DNA of 64,000 bases from Chanos chanos (Eukaryota > Chordata > Actinopteri > Gonorynchiformes > Chanidae). A model generated the notes under the pieces. That model ran no database searches and was not told where the DNA came from. It saw nothing but the letters and a program-made list of their open reading frames with translations. A program made the position numbers and the translations under genes. How positions within the stretch are numbered: position 1 is the first letter of the stretch; every line of letters begins with the position of its first letter. Below, one piece after another: positions 24,149 to 50,845 of the stretch. The DNA is taken from NCBI RefSeq assembly GCF_902362185.1, contig NC_044497.1:32917001-32981000 (forward strand), read 5' to 3'.

Positions 24149-24215
<67 letters not shown>

Positions 24216-24799
24216 ATATATGTGAATGTGTGCTACTTCAATGACCAATTCAATGTTTTTGTTCTTTAGCTGTGTGAGAGGTGTAATCGCCGAACAGAGA
24301 GCACAAAACGTTTAACCATCCAGAGGTTTCCAAAAGTCCTTGTTATACGTATCCTTCATTACTTTATCTGTTAAAATCATTAAATCACTTTAAAATCATT
24401 AAAGTCATCAAAGAGATGTCCATTATGATGATGACTAGTGTAATGAAAATGAAATTAGTCAATAATACCTGTCATAAAAGTGTAAAAGAGCCTTGACTGA
24501 TGCTCTTAGATCTGAATCGATTCACCATGTCAAAGTATTCCATCTGTAAAAGCACAGTGTATGTGTCCTTCCCTTTGTCCAAACTGAATCTGGGACCATA
24601 TGGACCAGTGGACTGTGGTATGAAATTTGCATTTCATATAAATCTTCCATTTCATGTCTCTGCTGCATTCTCCTCCTTACCCTGGTTCATTTTATTCTAA
24701 ACTCAAAGTAACATATTTTCTAGAACTAACTGGATGATTCCAATGTGAAATTATACATTAAACATTTTTGCAGTTCATAGTTGTGTTCATTGATATTTA

Positions 24800-24862
<63 letters not shown>

Positions 24863-25477
24863 AATCGTGTCATATTGTTCATGTGAACTGTATGTAACCT
24901 GTCAGCGAGAAGTGGCACTGTGTAATCTGAGTTCTGTCCACAGGTCCAGTGCTGTATGACTTGTATGCAGTATGCAACCACTCAGGATCTGTGAACATGG
25001 GCCACTACACAGCCTACTGTCGAGAGGAGGAGGGCTGGTGCTGCTACAATGACTCAAGGTGAGTGCAGGTTCAAAGCTTTATGTTAGAAAAAAAAAAACA
25101 CTGAAAGACATTTATTTAAAAAAGTAGTTTTGTCGAATTTAGACCATAGTTTATAAAAACAACAATGCTATTCTAATTTGACACGATTCACTTGTATGCC
25201 CCAAATATAATGTCATTTTATTATGGCAATAGTGGTTTCCAGTTTTGTTTTATGGGGATGACATGGTCTATCTCATGGTTTGAAGAGCTAACAATAGTCT
25301 AATTTTAATGAGGTGTAGTACGTGTACTGTTATGATAATGCAAATAAGGTTATCCTTAACTGGAATACTGTTCTCTTGTGTCACAGTGTGACTCCTATAT
25401 CTGAGAACCAGCTTCAGTCCAACCAGGCTTACGTGCTCTTCTATCAACTTGACACCCGCAGTGCCACAAGAAAATGA
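22042..25477 (+). CDS. usp21: Ubiquitin-specific protease, USP21-like, short form
   Basis: A cysteine deubiquitinase of the USP2/USP21 group. Coding exons: 22042-22197, 22704-22757, 22893-23010, 23126-23240, 23423-23545, 23638-23702, 23865-23968, 24056-24142, 24270-24348, 24510-24617, 24944-25058, 25387-25477, giving 404 residues. The Cys box [12 protein letters not shown] has nucleophile Cys71. The second box is SQQDAQEFL. The His box [15 protein letters not shown] has His357, and YNDSS supplies Asn372. Two CxxC pairs (CSVC, CERC) form the fingers zinc site. [19 protein letters not shown] and SENQ favour USP21 over USP2. The N-terminus is only about 65 residues, with a hydrophobic [16 protein letters not shown], and resembles the short USP2 isoform rather than the long basic tail of mammalian USP21. 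The in-frame ATG at 22066 has a better Kozak context than the one chosen. A 5' UTR exon or a longer isoform cannot be excluded. Confidence 0.88.
24150..24213. repeat. (GT)n microsatellite just after a USP exon donor
   Basis: A pure GT tract of about 64 nt begins 7 nt into the intron that starts at 24143. Confidence 0.95.
24803..24855. repeat. (TA)n microsatellite in a USP intron
   Basis: A 53-nt TA tract in the intron 24618-24943. Confidence 0.95.
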
Positions 25478-26137
25478 GCCTGTCCAGAGAGTCATGTACA
25501 CAGGGTGATCCAATGGCTGGAGTACAACCCCATTCAATGACAATTAAGTTACTTTACTGACCATGAGAGCTACAACAACGTGAATTAGCTACGAATTTAT
25601 TAAGATGAGCAGCTAATAACAGTGATTAAAATGTGTATGTTTAATTTTGATTTGACCAATGATGTAAAGCTATGATCTTTTTTCAGTATTTCTAAAAAAA
25701 AAACAAAAACAAAAAACAAACAACAACAACAACAACAACAAACCAACCAACAAACAAAAAAAACGTTTTGTAACAAGTGTAAAGGATTTCTTGATACTTT
25801 TGTTATTTCCCTCAAAATGTTCAACTTTTTTTTTAATGATCTTATGTTTCATATTACAATGACTATGTCCTTGACAAAAGTACTTTAACAGCCAAAGGCA
25901 ATGATGCTCCGTGGAAGATAGGCTGAGCAATAGTTAAGCAACAGTCATTGTCAAAGTCCAGTCAAAGTCAGATCTTACTGATTAAATTCTTCCATCCCTT
26001 CCATAAAAGTGTCATTATTACATGTGGTGTTTTACGTGTATATCCCCGCCAGTGTGGGCATAACCTGTCAGTTTAATAATACGATGAGCTACTATCTTGA
26101 ACTGCTTGTCAATCAAAAAATATGGTAACCGAAAAGA
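25478..26137. other. USP 3' UTR and spacer
   Basis: No gene is seen. It contains a weak ATTAAA at 25625-25630, the best candidate for the USP poly(A) signal, and an A/C-rich low-complexity tract at about 25690-25765. Confidence 0.4.
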
Positions 26138-26233
26138 GGGCGGGTCTTTACGCGTGGCATTGCCGATGGGGGCGGAGTTTGAAGTGTGGCAGGAAAAGAA
26201 GGAAAGCGGATACATCCGAGGAACACAACAAAC
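26138..26233 (+). promoter_or_regulatory. rhoa: Candidate rhoa promoter (two GC boxes) and 5' UTR exon end
   Basis: Sp1-type GC boxes occur at 26138-26144 and 26168-26177. A purine-rich stretch then ends in a splice donor, GTAAAT, at 26234. The rhoa coding exon begins exactly at an acceptor AG (27876-27877), so an upstream untranslated exon is needed and this is the best candidate. The assignment is inference. Confidence 0.45.
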
Positions 26234-28984
<2,751 letters not shown>

Positions 28985-29890
28985 AAACCCCAGAAAATAG
29001 GGGTGGCAGTGTGGTTGAATACAGCCAGGGAGATTTAGGAATGGGGAGGGAGGGGTCAGGGAAAGCAGGGGTGCCCTGGTACTCTGGGCTTATCAGTGAT
29101 GGGGGAAATGAGGCAACATGAGAAACTCAAACCATAAGAGACCATTGTCAAGGTTTAGGGAAAGGGATGTAAGTATTCTTACATGTTATCCATCCGGGAG
29201 TTGGGGGTCACGGCTTCTCATATCACCTCAGCTGTACTGTGGCGGGTATGTTTGTAAAGGACTCTATAGCTAGAATGTTTTAGTTAGTTTGTTTTTTTTT
29301 GTTTGTTTGTTTGTTTATTTTTAACCCAACTGGTATACTTCACTTTTATACATGGTCCTAAAGAGTTGGCTCTCATAGGTTTACTTATCGTCTTCAGCAG
29401 CTGTTCAGTGTGTTTGATAGATTGTATGTATGTATGTTTGTACATGTATGTATATTAATGTGTGTGAATATGAATGCATGTGTGTTTCTTTTGTCGCTGT
29501 TGCTTTGTTTGTATATGAGCGTATTATTTAGATCGTTATGTCCTGTTCTAGTTCTCTGTTCAAACGAAGCACAGATTCATTGAGGCGGTTCTTATCTGTA
29601 ACCACCTCATTCTTCAGTCTCTCCCCTATTCATTAATGATGTTACAAAGAACAAGTCTGGGTTGTTGCCCAGTGACATAAAACCATTGGCAGTTCTGAGT
29701 TATTTAAAAAGATTTGCCTTTTTTTTTAAACATTGCATTTAGAAATGAAATTTAAATTAAAACAGCTTTTATGCATACAGTGTTTGTGATTGTGTGCTTT
29801 ATAACTGTATTTGTATCGCATGTTTTTGCTACATCATAAACTGCTCATGCATGATCGAAAAAACACATTAAAAATGATTGCAAATGCATA
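28985..29890 (+). other. rhoa: rhoa 3' UTR
   Basis: Untranslated sequence with G-rich opening and T-rich blocks. No AATAAA is present in this stretch. Variant ATTAAA signals occur at 29756-29761 and 29867-29872, and either could end the transcript. Confidence 0.45.
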
Positions 29891-31175
29891 ATATATAAAC
29901 AGGGTTTCAGACTAGAAGCATACAGCCTTAAATTAGTAGCTTGCCTTCACCGTTTAAGATTGTTTGAGTTCTGACAGCAAATATACTCTGCAATTTTCTA
30001 GGTAACATTAAAGGACATGAACTTGTCCTATCAGGATGGCTTATATTCCTTAAGGTCGTTAAACACTAATCATATTTGTCAGTTTGCTCCTCGTATCATT
30101 AGAGGCATTGCATCCAGTCCCAACAGTAAAGCAGTGTCTAACAGTACATTGCACAAGAAATTCACTTAGGGTAGTAAAGATTGCATATCTCTTTTTTTTT
30201 TTATTTTAGGATATTGCATATTTAGGATATTACTTTTCTCTTTTAGGTATTACAGTTTTTTAAGCTGAGATCAGTGTAGATGAGGCATGGGCAGCATACT
30301 CAGGATTCTACTCCTATCCTGGTTTGTCTGTTCAGCTAAGGTTCTGAATGAATACTGTGTTGTGAGATTTGTATCTTTAGTGAGAAATTCTCTTAAGAGT
30401 TGTGACTTAATGTAGTTCTGAGGTTTACTGTCCCAGAGAATGTTGAGAGGATTGTAAAACTCCGCTACTATAGGATATAAATTGTACAAATGTACATGTC
30501 AGTTGTCTGAGGTCATTCAAATGCATAGTTTTGCTGCGCATAATATTCATCCTACATATTTTGTGGTGACATTTCACTTTTTGTATTGCTATTTTTTTCA
30601 GCATTAGGAATGGTCTGGGAGTTCAAATTGTAATATATAAAATATCCCAAAGAGGGCAGTATAACACTGATTTACAGTCCAATATTAAGGCTGCGAAACC
30701 ACCTTTATACAGCTACCAAGTCCTATCAGTTTTGCTAATCAACAGCGGCCATCTAGGTAGCTTTTTGAGCAGATATGGGCAAGGTTGCATCAAAATCTAT
30801 TTGTCTATGAAATGCAATACATACATGAAATACATAACCTGAAAAAGTATGAAATGATGCAGATCAACAGTATGTGCAAACTGATGGATATCTGAGAAGA
30901 TTTTCATAAAAACTAATGTTCAGGTAAGGGAGCATGAGGGTGACTGGTTTCATCATGTTCTGCACTGTTAAGCAAACTATACAGCAAAGACTGCCGGCTG
31001 AAGAGGGACAGTGAGGTTGGAATTTCGAGTGGGAAATTGTAAGAAAAGTCACTAAAATGTCACTAAAATACTATCTCAGAAGTATTTTATGACAAATTAC
31101 ACCCATGTTTTCAGTCTGATCTACACTAAATTAATTAATTAATCGATTAATTAATTAAAAAGTAATTATTTCAAA
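29891..31175. other. Spacer between the convergent rhoa and MTCL2-like genes, left part
   Basis: No gene is seen. It is AT-rich, with a perfect 28-bp palindrome at 31131-31158 next to the LINE tail. Confidence 0.5.
31131..31158. repeat. Perfect 28-bp AT-rich palindrome
   Basis: The sequence reads the same on both strands, with TTAA tetramers either side of a central ATCGAT. It lies just beyond the 3' tail of the LINE fragment and may be expanded simple sequence. Confidence 0.85.
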
Positions 31176-31912
31176 TATAATAATAATAATAATAATAATG
31201 TTTATTTAGAGCCCAATATCACTATTTATAGTCTCAAAGGGCTTTACATGTCTATAACAAAGTCAAATCAACCAGTGGACTTCTTTTTAACTCTTGGAAT
31301 GACTAATAATCCAGAATCTTGAGAGCGCAGGGTGCGAGGTGGGCTATAGGGTGTAATTAAGCAAGACAGGTAGGAAGGCGCAAGCCCATGTAAAAATTTA
31401 TATGTTAATAAGAAGACCTTCAAATCTGCACTTGCATGAATTGGGAGCCAATGAAGGGAAGCCAGGACAGGGCTAATGTGATCAAACTTCTTCGTTCGGG
31501 TCAGAATTCTAGCAGCAGCATTCTGGACCAGCTGAAGACTATTGGTACTAGAGGCAGGCAGGCCAGAGTAGAGAATATTGCAGTAATCGAGGCGAGACGT
31601 GACGAATGCATGAACAATGGTTTCTGCATCAGCCATACTTAGAAAGGACCTAATTTTAGCAATGTTACAAAGGTGATAAAAGGCAGTTTTGGTTGTGTTC
31701 TTGATATGAGAGACTAGTGAGAGACTAGAGTCAAAAATCACACCAAGGTTCTTAGCCGAAGAGTTTTGAGAGATGATGCAGTTGTCAAAATTTAGAGTTA
31801 GATCACTAAAAAGATGCTTATGCATAGGGGGACCAATGACCAGCATTTCAGTCATTTCATTTCCATATGTATCTGAAATCATTATATGTATGTAATTATA
31901 ATATGTATACAC
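31176..31912 (-). mobile_element. LINE fragment, C-terminal reverse transcriptase region and 3' end (L2-like)
   Basis: The minus strand keeps about 200 open codons from the end of a non-LTR reverse transcriptase: KNLGVIFDSSLS, AFVTSRLDYCN, LQLVQNAAARILTRT and HISPVLASLHWLPI are the usual landmarks. A 3' UTR with the GGGCTCTAAATAAA motif and an (ATT)n tail at 31176-31200 follows. The motifs and tail fit the L2 group, but the clade is inferred. The frame breaks soon after RVKKKS, and the 60-70 residues normally found before the 3' UTR are missing, so this copy has an internal deletion as well as 5' truncation. Confidence 0.8.
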
Positions 31913-33178
31913 GGTATGTACTGTACATCTTGTCGATGCCTATGTAATATGCATGATCTTAACAAGCCAGAAAATATCTTCAAAATCTGTTACCACCTAA
32001 CTTTGATGTGATGTTTTTACTAACATTGCTGAACACTTCCTCTTTATCTATTTTTTCCAGCTTATTAATGCCCCCAAGGCTGCATGTACTATTCCACCGC
32101 CCTGAGATGAAAATAATTTTAACAATTAACCACATACATACAGATCCTGATTTTAAACAGATGGGTAAAATGAACATACAATGAAGCCAATTTCCCATGG
32201 ATTCACAGACAAAGTGTCATTAAAGGTAGAATCAATTTCACCTTCAATCAGTGAGTAGTTTGGTTGATAGTGAAAGCATTTTGTGTAATACATAGTGAGT
32301 AGGTGTTCTACCTGTGCTTGGTTTATTGTGTTTTTTCATTATTGAAAATAATCACATATTTCAACTGGATTCTGAGAGATATTTGATTGCTTAATAAGTT
32401 TTTCAGGATCATCTCTGCCCCATTTGTCTCTTTGTGTGAAAACAACAAAATTATGCGTATTCACTCTTTCACCAAGTAACAGCTGCAAGACCTGTTATCT
32501 AATCCCAAAGGTTTTTTCTATGTAAGATGATTGTTTTTATATGCACTTATCAAGATTACTACATTCTATTAGAGTATATCTATGTCCTGTCATGTGTGAG
32601 AGATTATTCTGGGCAGTAGAGGAAGTCTGGGACCACTGAAGTCTGTGACTACTGTTTGACAGTAGCCATCATTGTGGGGTCCTGTATAGTTTTGCAAAGT
32701 AATTTAATTCTTAGACTTTAGAGTCTTTCCAATAAACACATAAAAACCTTCCTGATTTTTCCTCTTTATGGTTGAAGGGAAAATGGGAGAAATCTCAAAG
32801 ATTTAAAGTGGTAGGTAATGTGATTTTTGTTCAGTCTTACTATGTACTCACTCCTTTACTCACTTACTGTGTAACGTCTAGAGACACCTTGTGGTGACTA
32901 TAAAGAATGTGGCCACCAGCTGGAGATATTTCCTGAACTGCCTTGCCTAACAGCACACCTGTCAGCATCATACTCAGGAGCACTAAAAGGAATGAGGGAA
33001 ACTCAGTGGAGTGCTTTTAGTGGTAGAGTGGTAGAGTGAGTACAGGGTGAACTAAAGATTCCTTGATTGTTTTTTTTAGGATTTGAAAATCACCATTAAC
33101 TTCCAAAAACAGAGTGCTGGGGGCTTTTTTTTTTTTTTTTTTTTTTTGCTTTTATACTTTGTAAGGTCCTTGGTGACT
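31913..33178. other. Spacer, no gene recognised
   Basis: AT-rich DNA with a T run at about 33125-33147. Short open frames lack family signals. Confidence 0.5.
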
Positions 33179-33915
33179 TTTATTTACTGATTCTCTAAAA
33201 CCTTAGAAACCACAAATAATGAGACCAAAATAAGTACCATTTTCCTTAAGTAAATCAATGTGATCATGGAACAACCATGTGTTTTGTCCTGTACCCCAAA
33301 AAGACATGTACAGCCAGAATACTTTACTCGGGTAATACAACTTTAACTCTGAAAAGCAGTCTGGAAAACAGTAAAATATTCAAATGCACAGGACTTTTTT
33401 TTAAATTGCTCTTTCACCACAGCAAAGACATACTACGTCTACATAAAATATTTTTATTTAAATGTTTATAAAAAAATCTCTCTAGTCTTTCCAATATATG
33501 AATGTACAAGAAAAACACCTAACAAATAAATGGTGTATTGCTCCCACTTGTCCAAACCAAAATGTACTTTTGAGGGTGGTTTGCTGTTCAGGTTATTACT
33601 TTGTTTAAACTGATGGCTCCTTGTTCTCCAGTCAAAACTTACTCTACATTTACGAATATGAAGGAACTTTGAGCTAAATAAATCCATTCAACACATACAC
33701 TGTAAGTATAATATGTTACACTGTAGTTACAGAACTGTTACTCAGGTCTATAAAAATTTCATATACCTATACATACTAACTGAATTGAATTCTTTACTTC
33801 CCACATATCCTGTTCAGAATACTCAGGAGTTCTCAAGTTCCCAGGTTTGACTCCTCTCCCTTGGGAATCCTGTCAGCTGTCCACTGCTATCAGTATGTTT
33901 TATGACTCCACCCCT
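33179..33915 (-). other. 3' UTR of the MTCL2-like gene with candidate poly(A) signals
   Basis: On the minus strand downstream of the stop, AATAAA occurs at 33458-33453 and again at 33184-33179. Either could terminate the transcript. No coding sequence is seen. Confidence 0.45.
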
Positions 33916-45892
<11,977 letters not shown>

Positions 45893-46157
45893 TCACGAAC
45901 CTGTAAAACTAGATATATTCATTGATTGATGAACGACTTAGGTTTAAGTCAATTATTTTCACAAGGGAACTCAAATAACACAGAAAAGGATTTAGCAGCT
46001 TGTGAAAGCGTTCTTCTTGTCAACCGATGACGATATTTGATGTTAGTTTGGCACGTGGATTTAAAGTTTGCAAAAGTTGATCTCTGTATGTTTTCCTGAT
46101 GATTCTTCCTAAGAATGACTTTCTGGGCGCTGTGTGCAAGGATATCTGACTTTGAAT

Positions 46158-46166
46158 GCCCGCCCC
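46158..46166 (-). promoter_or_regulatory. GC box upstream of the MTCL2-like gene
   Basis: A GGGGCGGGC motif on the minus strand, about 270 bp before the start codon at 45892, fits an Sp1 site in a housekeeping-type promoter. No TATA box is seen. Confidence 0.35.
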
Positions 46167-46467
46167 TTTAAACGGTTAGCTCTCCTCCTCCCGAGCGCAT
46201 CCACGGTTTTTCTGCTCTTGCTTTGATTACGAAGTTATTCAGCGCATGTCCACATGATGTAGTACCATTTAACAGTTAGTCAGTGCGATTCCTAATTACA
46301 TGTATTGCCTTTTTATAGAGAGTATATATAACCAGAGGACCCCCTCGTTTTCACATAAAACTTGGAAAAATGACTCTAAAATTATTATAATGTTTTTAAA
46401 TGGAGTGTCCATAATGCCACGATTCCTTTCAGCAGATTAACCGCTTCAATTTCATGGCTGTTACTTA

Positions 46468-46523
<56 letters not shown>

Positions 46524-47500
46524 GAAACGTTCTCTATATTCAAAGTTTTCCATGTAGACTCCATGTAAAGTCAACGACTGGGAGAGAATTTTGTCCTGCC
46601 ATCTTGTGGTAAACTACCACATTGCTCCAGTGGTTCCTAAATCCTAAATAAAGCCTAAATCTTTTATTTTGCTGTGGCAGTCCCACTTTTGCAAATTTAC
46701 TGACGGATTTAAGGAAGTGGATTAAGTGTTCTGTTATCTGTGAGACATATGAAGCAAAGAGTTCTGGTGAGTTCTAAACATTTCAAACATATTTCAAAGC
46801 CAGTGCTTTCATTTTATCAATAACAAAAACAAAGAGGAAATAACCACATCATTCTAAAGAAGGGGAATAGCTGGGAAAATGCGATCTCAAACCAATGTAA
46901 ATTTACATTTTTCAAGATTACCTACAGCATTTAACACTGAGCTGGGGTTTAAAATAAAACATTTAATCTGTCCAAGACTCAAGCGAAATATGGTGTATAT
47001 TATGTATTTTAATGAGGTTCCTTTGGGATTCAAGGTACTATGGCAATTTCTCAAGGGCCTAAGTAACGTAAGTAAACGGAAAATGTTATCTTATGCACTG
47101 AAGGTGAGAAAAATAAATAAAATCATACACCAACAAAAACCTAAAGGCAATGTGTTTGCGGTGTCTATAGAGAGAGGTTGGACACAAGCTCATAAGTGCA
47201 GCTGTCAGGGCAGACCGACGGAGATTTATGACCACGAATATAAATAACACCAATCTCTACCATTTTAGTCCCTGTACCCCTTTATGTAACATTAGAACCC
47301 GCCTCCTTGAAAATGTCTCCTCCCCTTTAAGGAGATTTACGGCCGGGATTGCAGATAGTTTCCTTTGACAATAGGTTCATAGTTTGTCAATCATAATTTA
47401 TCCAGCCCATACGAAATATTTGTTGTCACTCTGAAGTTCTCCATGTTGTAATAGGCTTAGAAATCTATCAATTGCACAGTCCTTGGCAAAGACTTCCGCC
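46167..47500. other. Spacer between divergent MTCL2-like and osbpl2 genes
   Basis: A (TA)n tract at 46470-46498 runs into a (GT)n tract at 46499-46524. The open frame 46879-47247 (122 codons) has no family match or splice context and is probably chance. Confidence 0.45.
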
Positions 47501-47580
47501 CCTGTGTCAGACTTCCAAACTGTGGGCTGAGGGTTGTCCCGTTGGAGTAATAAGGAGCTGTCGGCCCTAGGAAAGCGCAG
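47501..47580 (+). promoter_or_regulatory. osbpl2: Candidate osbpl2 5' UTR exon
   Basis: A moderately GC-rich stretch ends in AAGCGCAG followed by a donor GTAAAA at 47581. The first osbpl2 coding exon has an acceptor at 50767-50768, so an upstream exon is required. This is the best candidate in the spacer, but other donors are possible. Confidence 0.3.
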
Positions 47581-50500
47581 GTAAAACAGATACATCAGTT
47601 TGAGCTTTTATCATAGTAGTTATTGTGCATTTTTTTCTTGCAGGATTACTGTCACTTGTAGAACAGTCCTGTGCGAGGGATATGTCATTATTTCAATGAG
47701 CTATCGCTTAGAAATATCGAGCTTGCTTGGTAGGATATGTCTGTTACGTCGAAAGCTAGCTAACTTAGCTTGCTGGCTACAAACGAGATATCAAGTGCTG
47801 TGCACTATCTAGTGAAAAAGACAGCACAAGAAGAATGGACATAGACATTTGTTAAAGAGGAAATCTCAAAGGAAATATCATATCCAATGACCATTTGTTT
47901 TTAATTACGAAGATAACTAATAGTATCCTCACATATTTTTGGCTGGTATCCACAATCTGATGTTATCCAAATAACAGGGCAGCGTTTGGCTTTGTTGTGA
48001 TGCCTGTCGTGTGTGCCTGGGATATACAAAGATAAGGAATGTCTAGACATACATTTCTGTCCATGAACCTATACAACGTTTAAGGTTTGTCAGTAGTCTT
48101 TCTTTGGCCGCGACTCGGAGCGCTGTTTCTGGCAGGTTCTGCCAATCACCGCGCCAACCAACCTATGGGGCATCTGGATGGGACAGTATGGTTATTTATT
48201 TGCTCCGTCCAAGACTTCTCAGGTTCGCTAAGTAAATTTCGAGATGTAAACTATTTGGGGAACTAAATGTAAATTTGAATAATATTCAGGGAAATGTCTT
48301 AATTAGACTAATGTGGGTTTGTGAAATGTGTTCTGAATTATAGCGCGGCATTGTTTGCTATGTTCCTATAAATGCTTACGTACAAACATCTCAATCCAGT
48401 CTTGTATAAAATTATCTACATACGATGATGTGTTTCCCTGCCACAGTTAGAACTTCAACCTTGCATAATACTGGGTAGTCCAATAGGAGTACGGTTTTTG
48501 TTGAGCTGATTGACCTCATGTGGATCGAGAGATGTTTTGGGATGTTCTGGACTCGACAAATTCAGATCGCTTTTGTCATTGTTCTTAGTTGTTCTGTTTT
48601 ATGATCCGCAATACAGAGATTCATGAATGAACTGACGTGTGACTTGTTTTGTATAATTGCTATTCATGGTTTTTTTTTTTCTCCCTGGGTGTATGATTAG
48701 TAGCTACATGATAATCTGTATGTTACTGCGTAAAGGTGTCCATGGAGTTTCATTGTCTTGAAGGTGAAAGCCTATCAGTTTCAGCTGAATGTGTTGTCAT
48801 GGTCACCTCTTGTAGGCTTGTGTCACCTTCCAGTATATTTATATGACCAGCTGTCAATATAACAGGCATTTTAGATCCATGGACCTGTAATCTTGAAATA
48901 ATCGGTCAATGCAAATAAATTAATGGAAGTCGATGTATTTGCATTATTCTTTCTGTAACGTGAATGCAGTTTGGAGTGTTTCAGTGTCAGGGGCATGGAT
49001 TGTGTTTTTGTGCTGTGCTGTGCTGTGCTGTGACTTAGTTTGGTGTCAGGGGTATATGAGGTGCATGTTTGTGTGCCTCTCTACGGTGCTGTGAGGCTTG
49101 TTTGAGTGTCAGGGGAAAGTCTGAGTGCTTCCATCTAAGTTTTTGTGCTTATCTATGAATGTTATGGCTGAACTAACTTTCTGGGGGATCTAAAGTCCTG
49201 TTTAACTGGCATCTTACGCCAGACAAGCCCACCCTTGTTATCCATACACATGCCTCCCTCTGTAGTTTTTTTTTACTGGCAGGATCTGGAATGAACTGAA
49301 TTTCTCTGTTAGGAAATGCCCATTCCAATTATCTTGTTTTGGTGAAATTACTTAGGACCAGCATATGAAGAATTGTCTTGAAGAAACTGCCCTTCTTTGA
49401 CTTGCTGTAGTGGTTGAGAAGGAACAGTCTGTAGCCATTTGAAGTGTGCTTATATGCATGTGGGAATTTGAATTTGTGTGCATCAATAAAGATAACATGT
49501 AACTTTTGTTGTCCTTCCTTATGCCTCTCCCTGTCATAGCTATCAGTCATTTTGCATAGCACATGTACCAAACCAATTCCTCAAAGATGATTAAATTGCA
49601 CTGTTGTGCCAGTTGGACTTTAGCTGTGTTCTGTTCTTCTAAAGGAAGGTAAACTGTGATGCGCAGATAAAAGTATGAACTTTACAGCAGTTTTACTGCA
49701 CTCTTTTCCACTCCGCGCTGTCAGAGGAAGGAATTGCTCTAAAAGAGAAATGAGGAGCAGTCCACTGAGAGAACACACTATTCACGTTATAGACACATAT
49801 GCAGACTAATTATCCCATGATGAGGTTTATGAAGGTCTTTTTGTTTCCGTTGGGACAATTTTTCCATGCATTTAGCCCCTGATAAACTCCTCCCACAAGA
49901 GGAGTTTTAAAGTCCACAAATATTCGTTTACCTTGACATCTACATTGCACACGGTCTCTCATATTGTTTTGTTATCGAAATAGTTTCTGCATCAGTTGAT
50001 ATAGTCCAGGTTGTATTGGGTAAGTTACAGTGTTTTATAGACACTGTTTTATAGTGTTTTTTTAGATACTTTATAATGTAAAATACTTGCTGCTTTCTCA
50101 CATAGATGCACAACACAAATGCAATGTGATAGTCTTTGCTTCTCACCAGACAGAAGTGGTCAGCACAGCAGTTTGTGGATAACAGTGAGGCTCATGTAGG
50201 ATGTGTGTGAGTCATGGGTGTAATGGAAGAAGTGTTTGTCTGTGCCTTTCTGTGAATGGCATCACAGAAAGTAGCTGTCACTTGCACTGTGCCATCGTTG
50301 TCTCTCCACGTCCTCACTCTGTCTGTTGAAGAACTGATGACACATTTGCCTTTTTTTTCCTCTCAAAATGCAAAAGACACTTTTATGTTTTCTTGCAATG
50401 CAGAGAGTCAGCGTGTTCTCATAGCAGTTACTCTTAGAGAGCAGTTGACCCTTACCGCACTAACATGAATGTAGGCCTATGCCTCATGCAGTCTACGCTC

Positions 50501-50768
50501 ACTCTTTTTGAATTATTTAGGCAGCATAGTATGATGGCTCCCATATTTTAGTCATTTTGTTTCCCTCTTTTGTTGACTTTTTTTTTCAGCTGTCTTTAGC
50601 TCTAGGTTTAAATCTAAAAAGAGATAGCAGTGCAGAATATGCCAGCATAGTGCTGATGCAGTCAGTAGACAATTCCCAAAGTATTTCTGCAGACCATGCT
50701 TTTCCCTTTAATTACTTCTGAGCTTTTCCCTGTATGCAGTCTGATTTCTCTCATGTGTTTCCTCTCAG
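47581..50768 (+). other. Probable osbpl2 5' UTR intron
   Basis: No coding region is supported in 3.2 kb. A degenerate minisatellite of about 60 bp units, sharing GTGTCAGGGG, lies at about 48980-49120 and includes a (GTGCT)n patch near 49010-49032. Confidence 0.4.
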
Positions 50769-50845
50769 GTATCATTCATCATTCAGGTTCCTACTGTGGA
50801 GGAACAATGCCCTCTGACTGACACTATCTGGAGTAACTAACCACC

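Noticed and set aside
24421-24500. C/D-box snoRNA candidate (ATGATGA with a later CTGA) in a USP intron
   Set aside because: No terminal stem and no convincing C'/D' pair; the motifs are common by chance.
46879-47247. Open frame of 122 codons on the plus strand between the MTCL2-like gene and osbpl2
   Set aside because: No recognisable domain, no splice context and composition typical of random AT-rich DNA.
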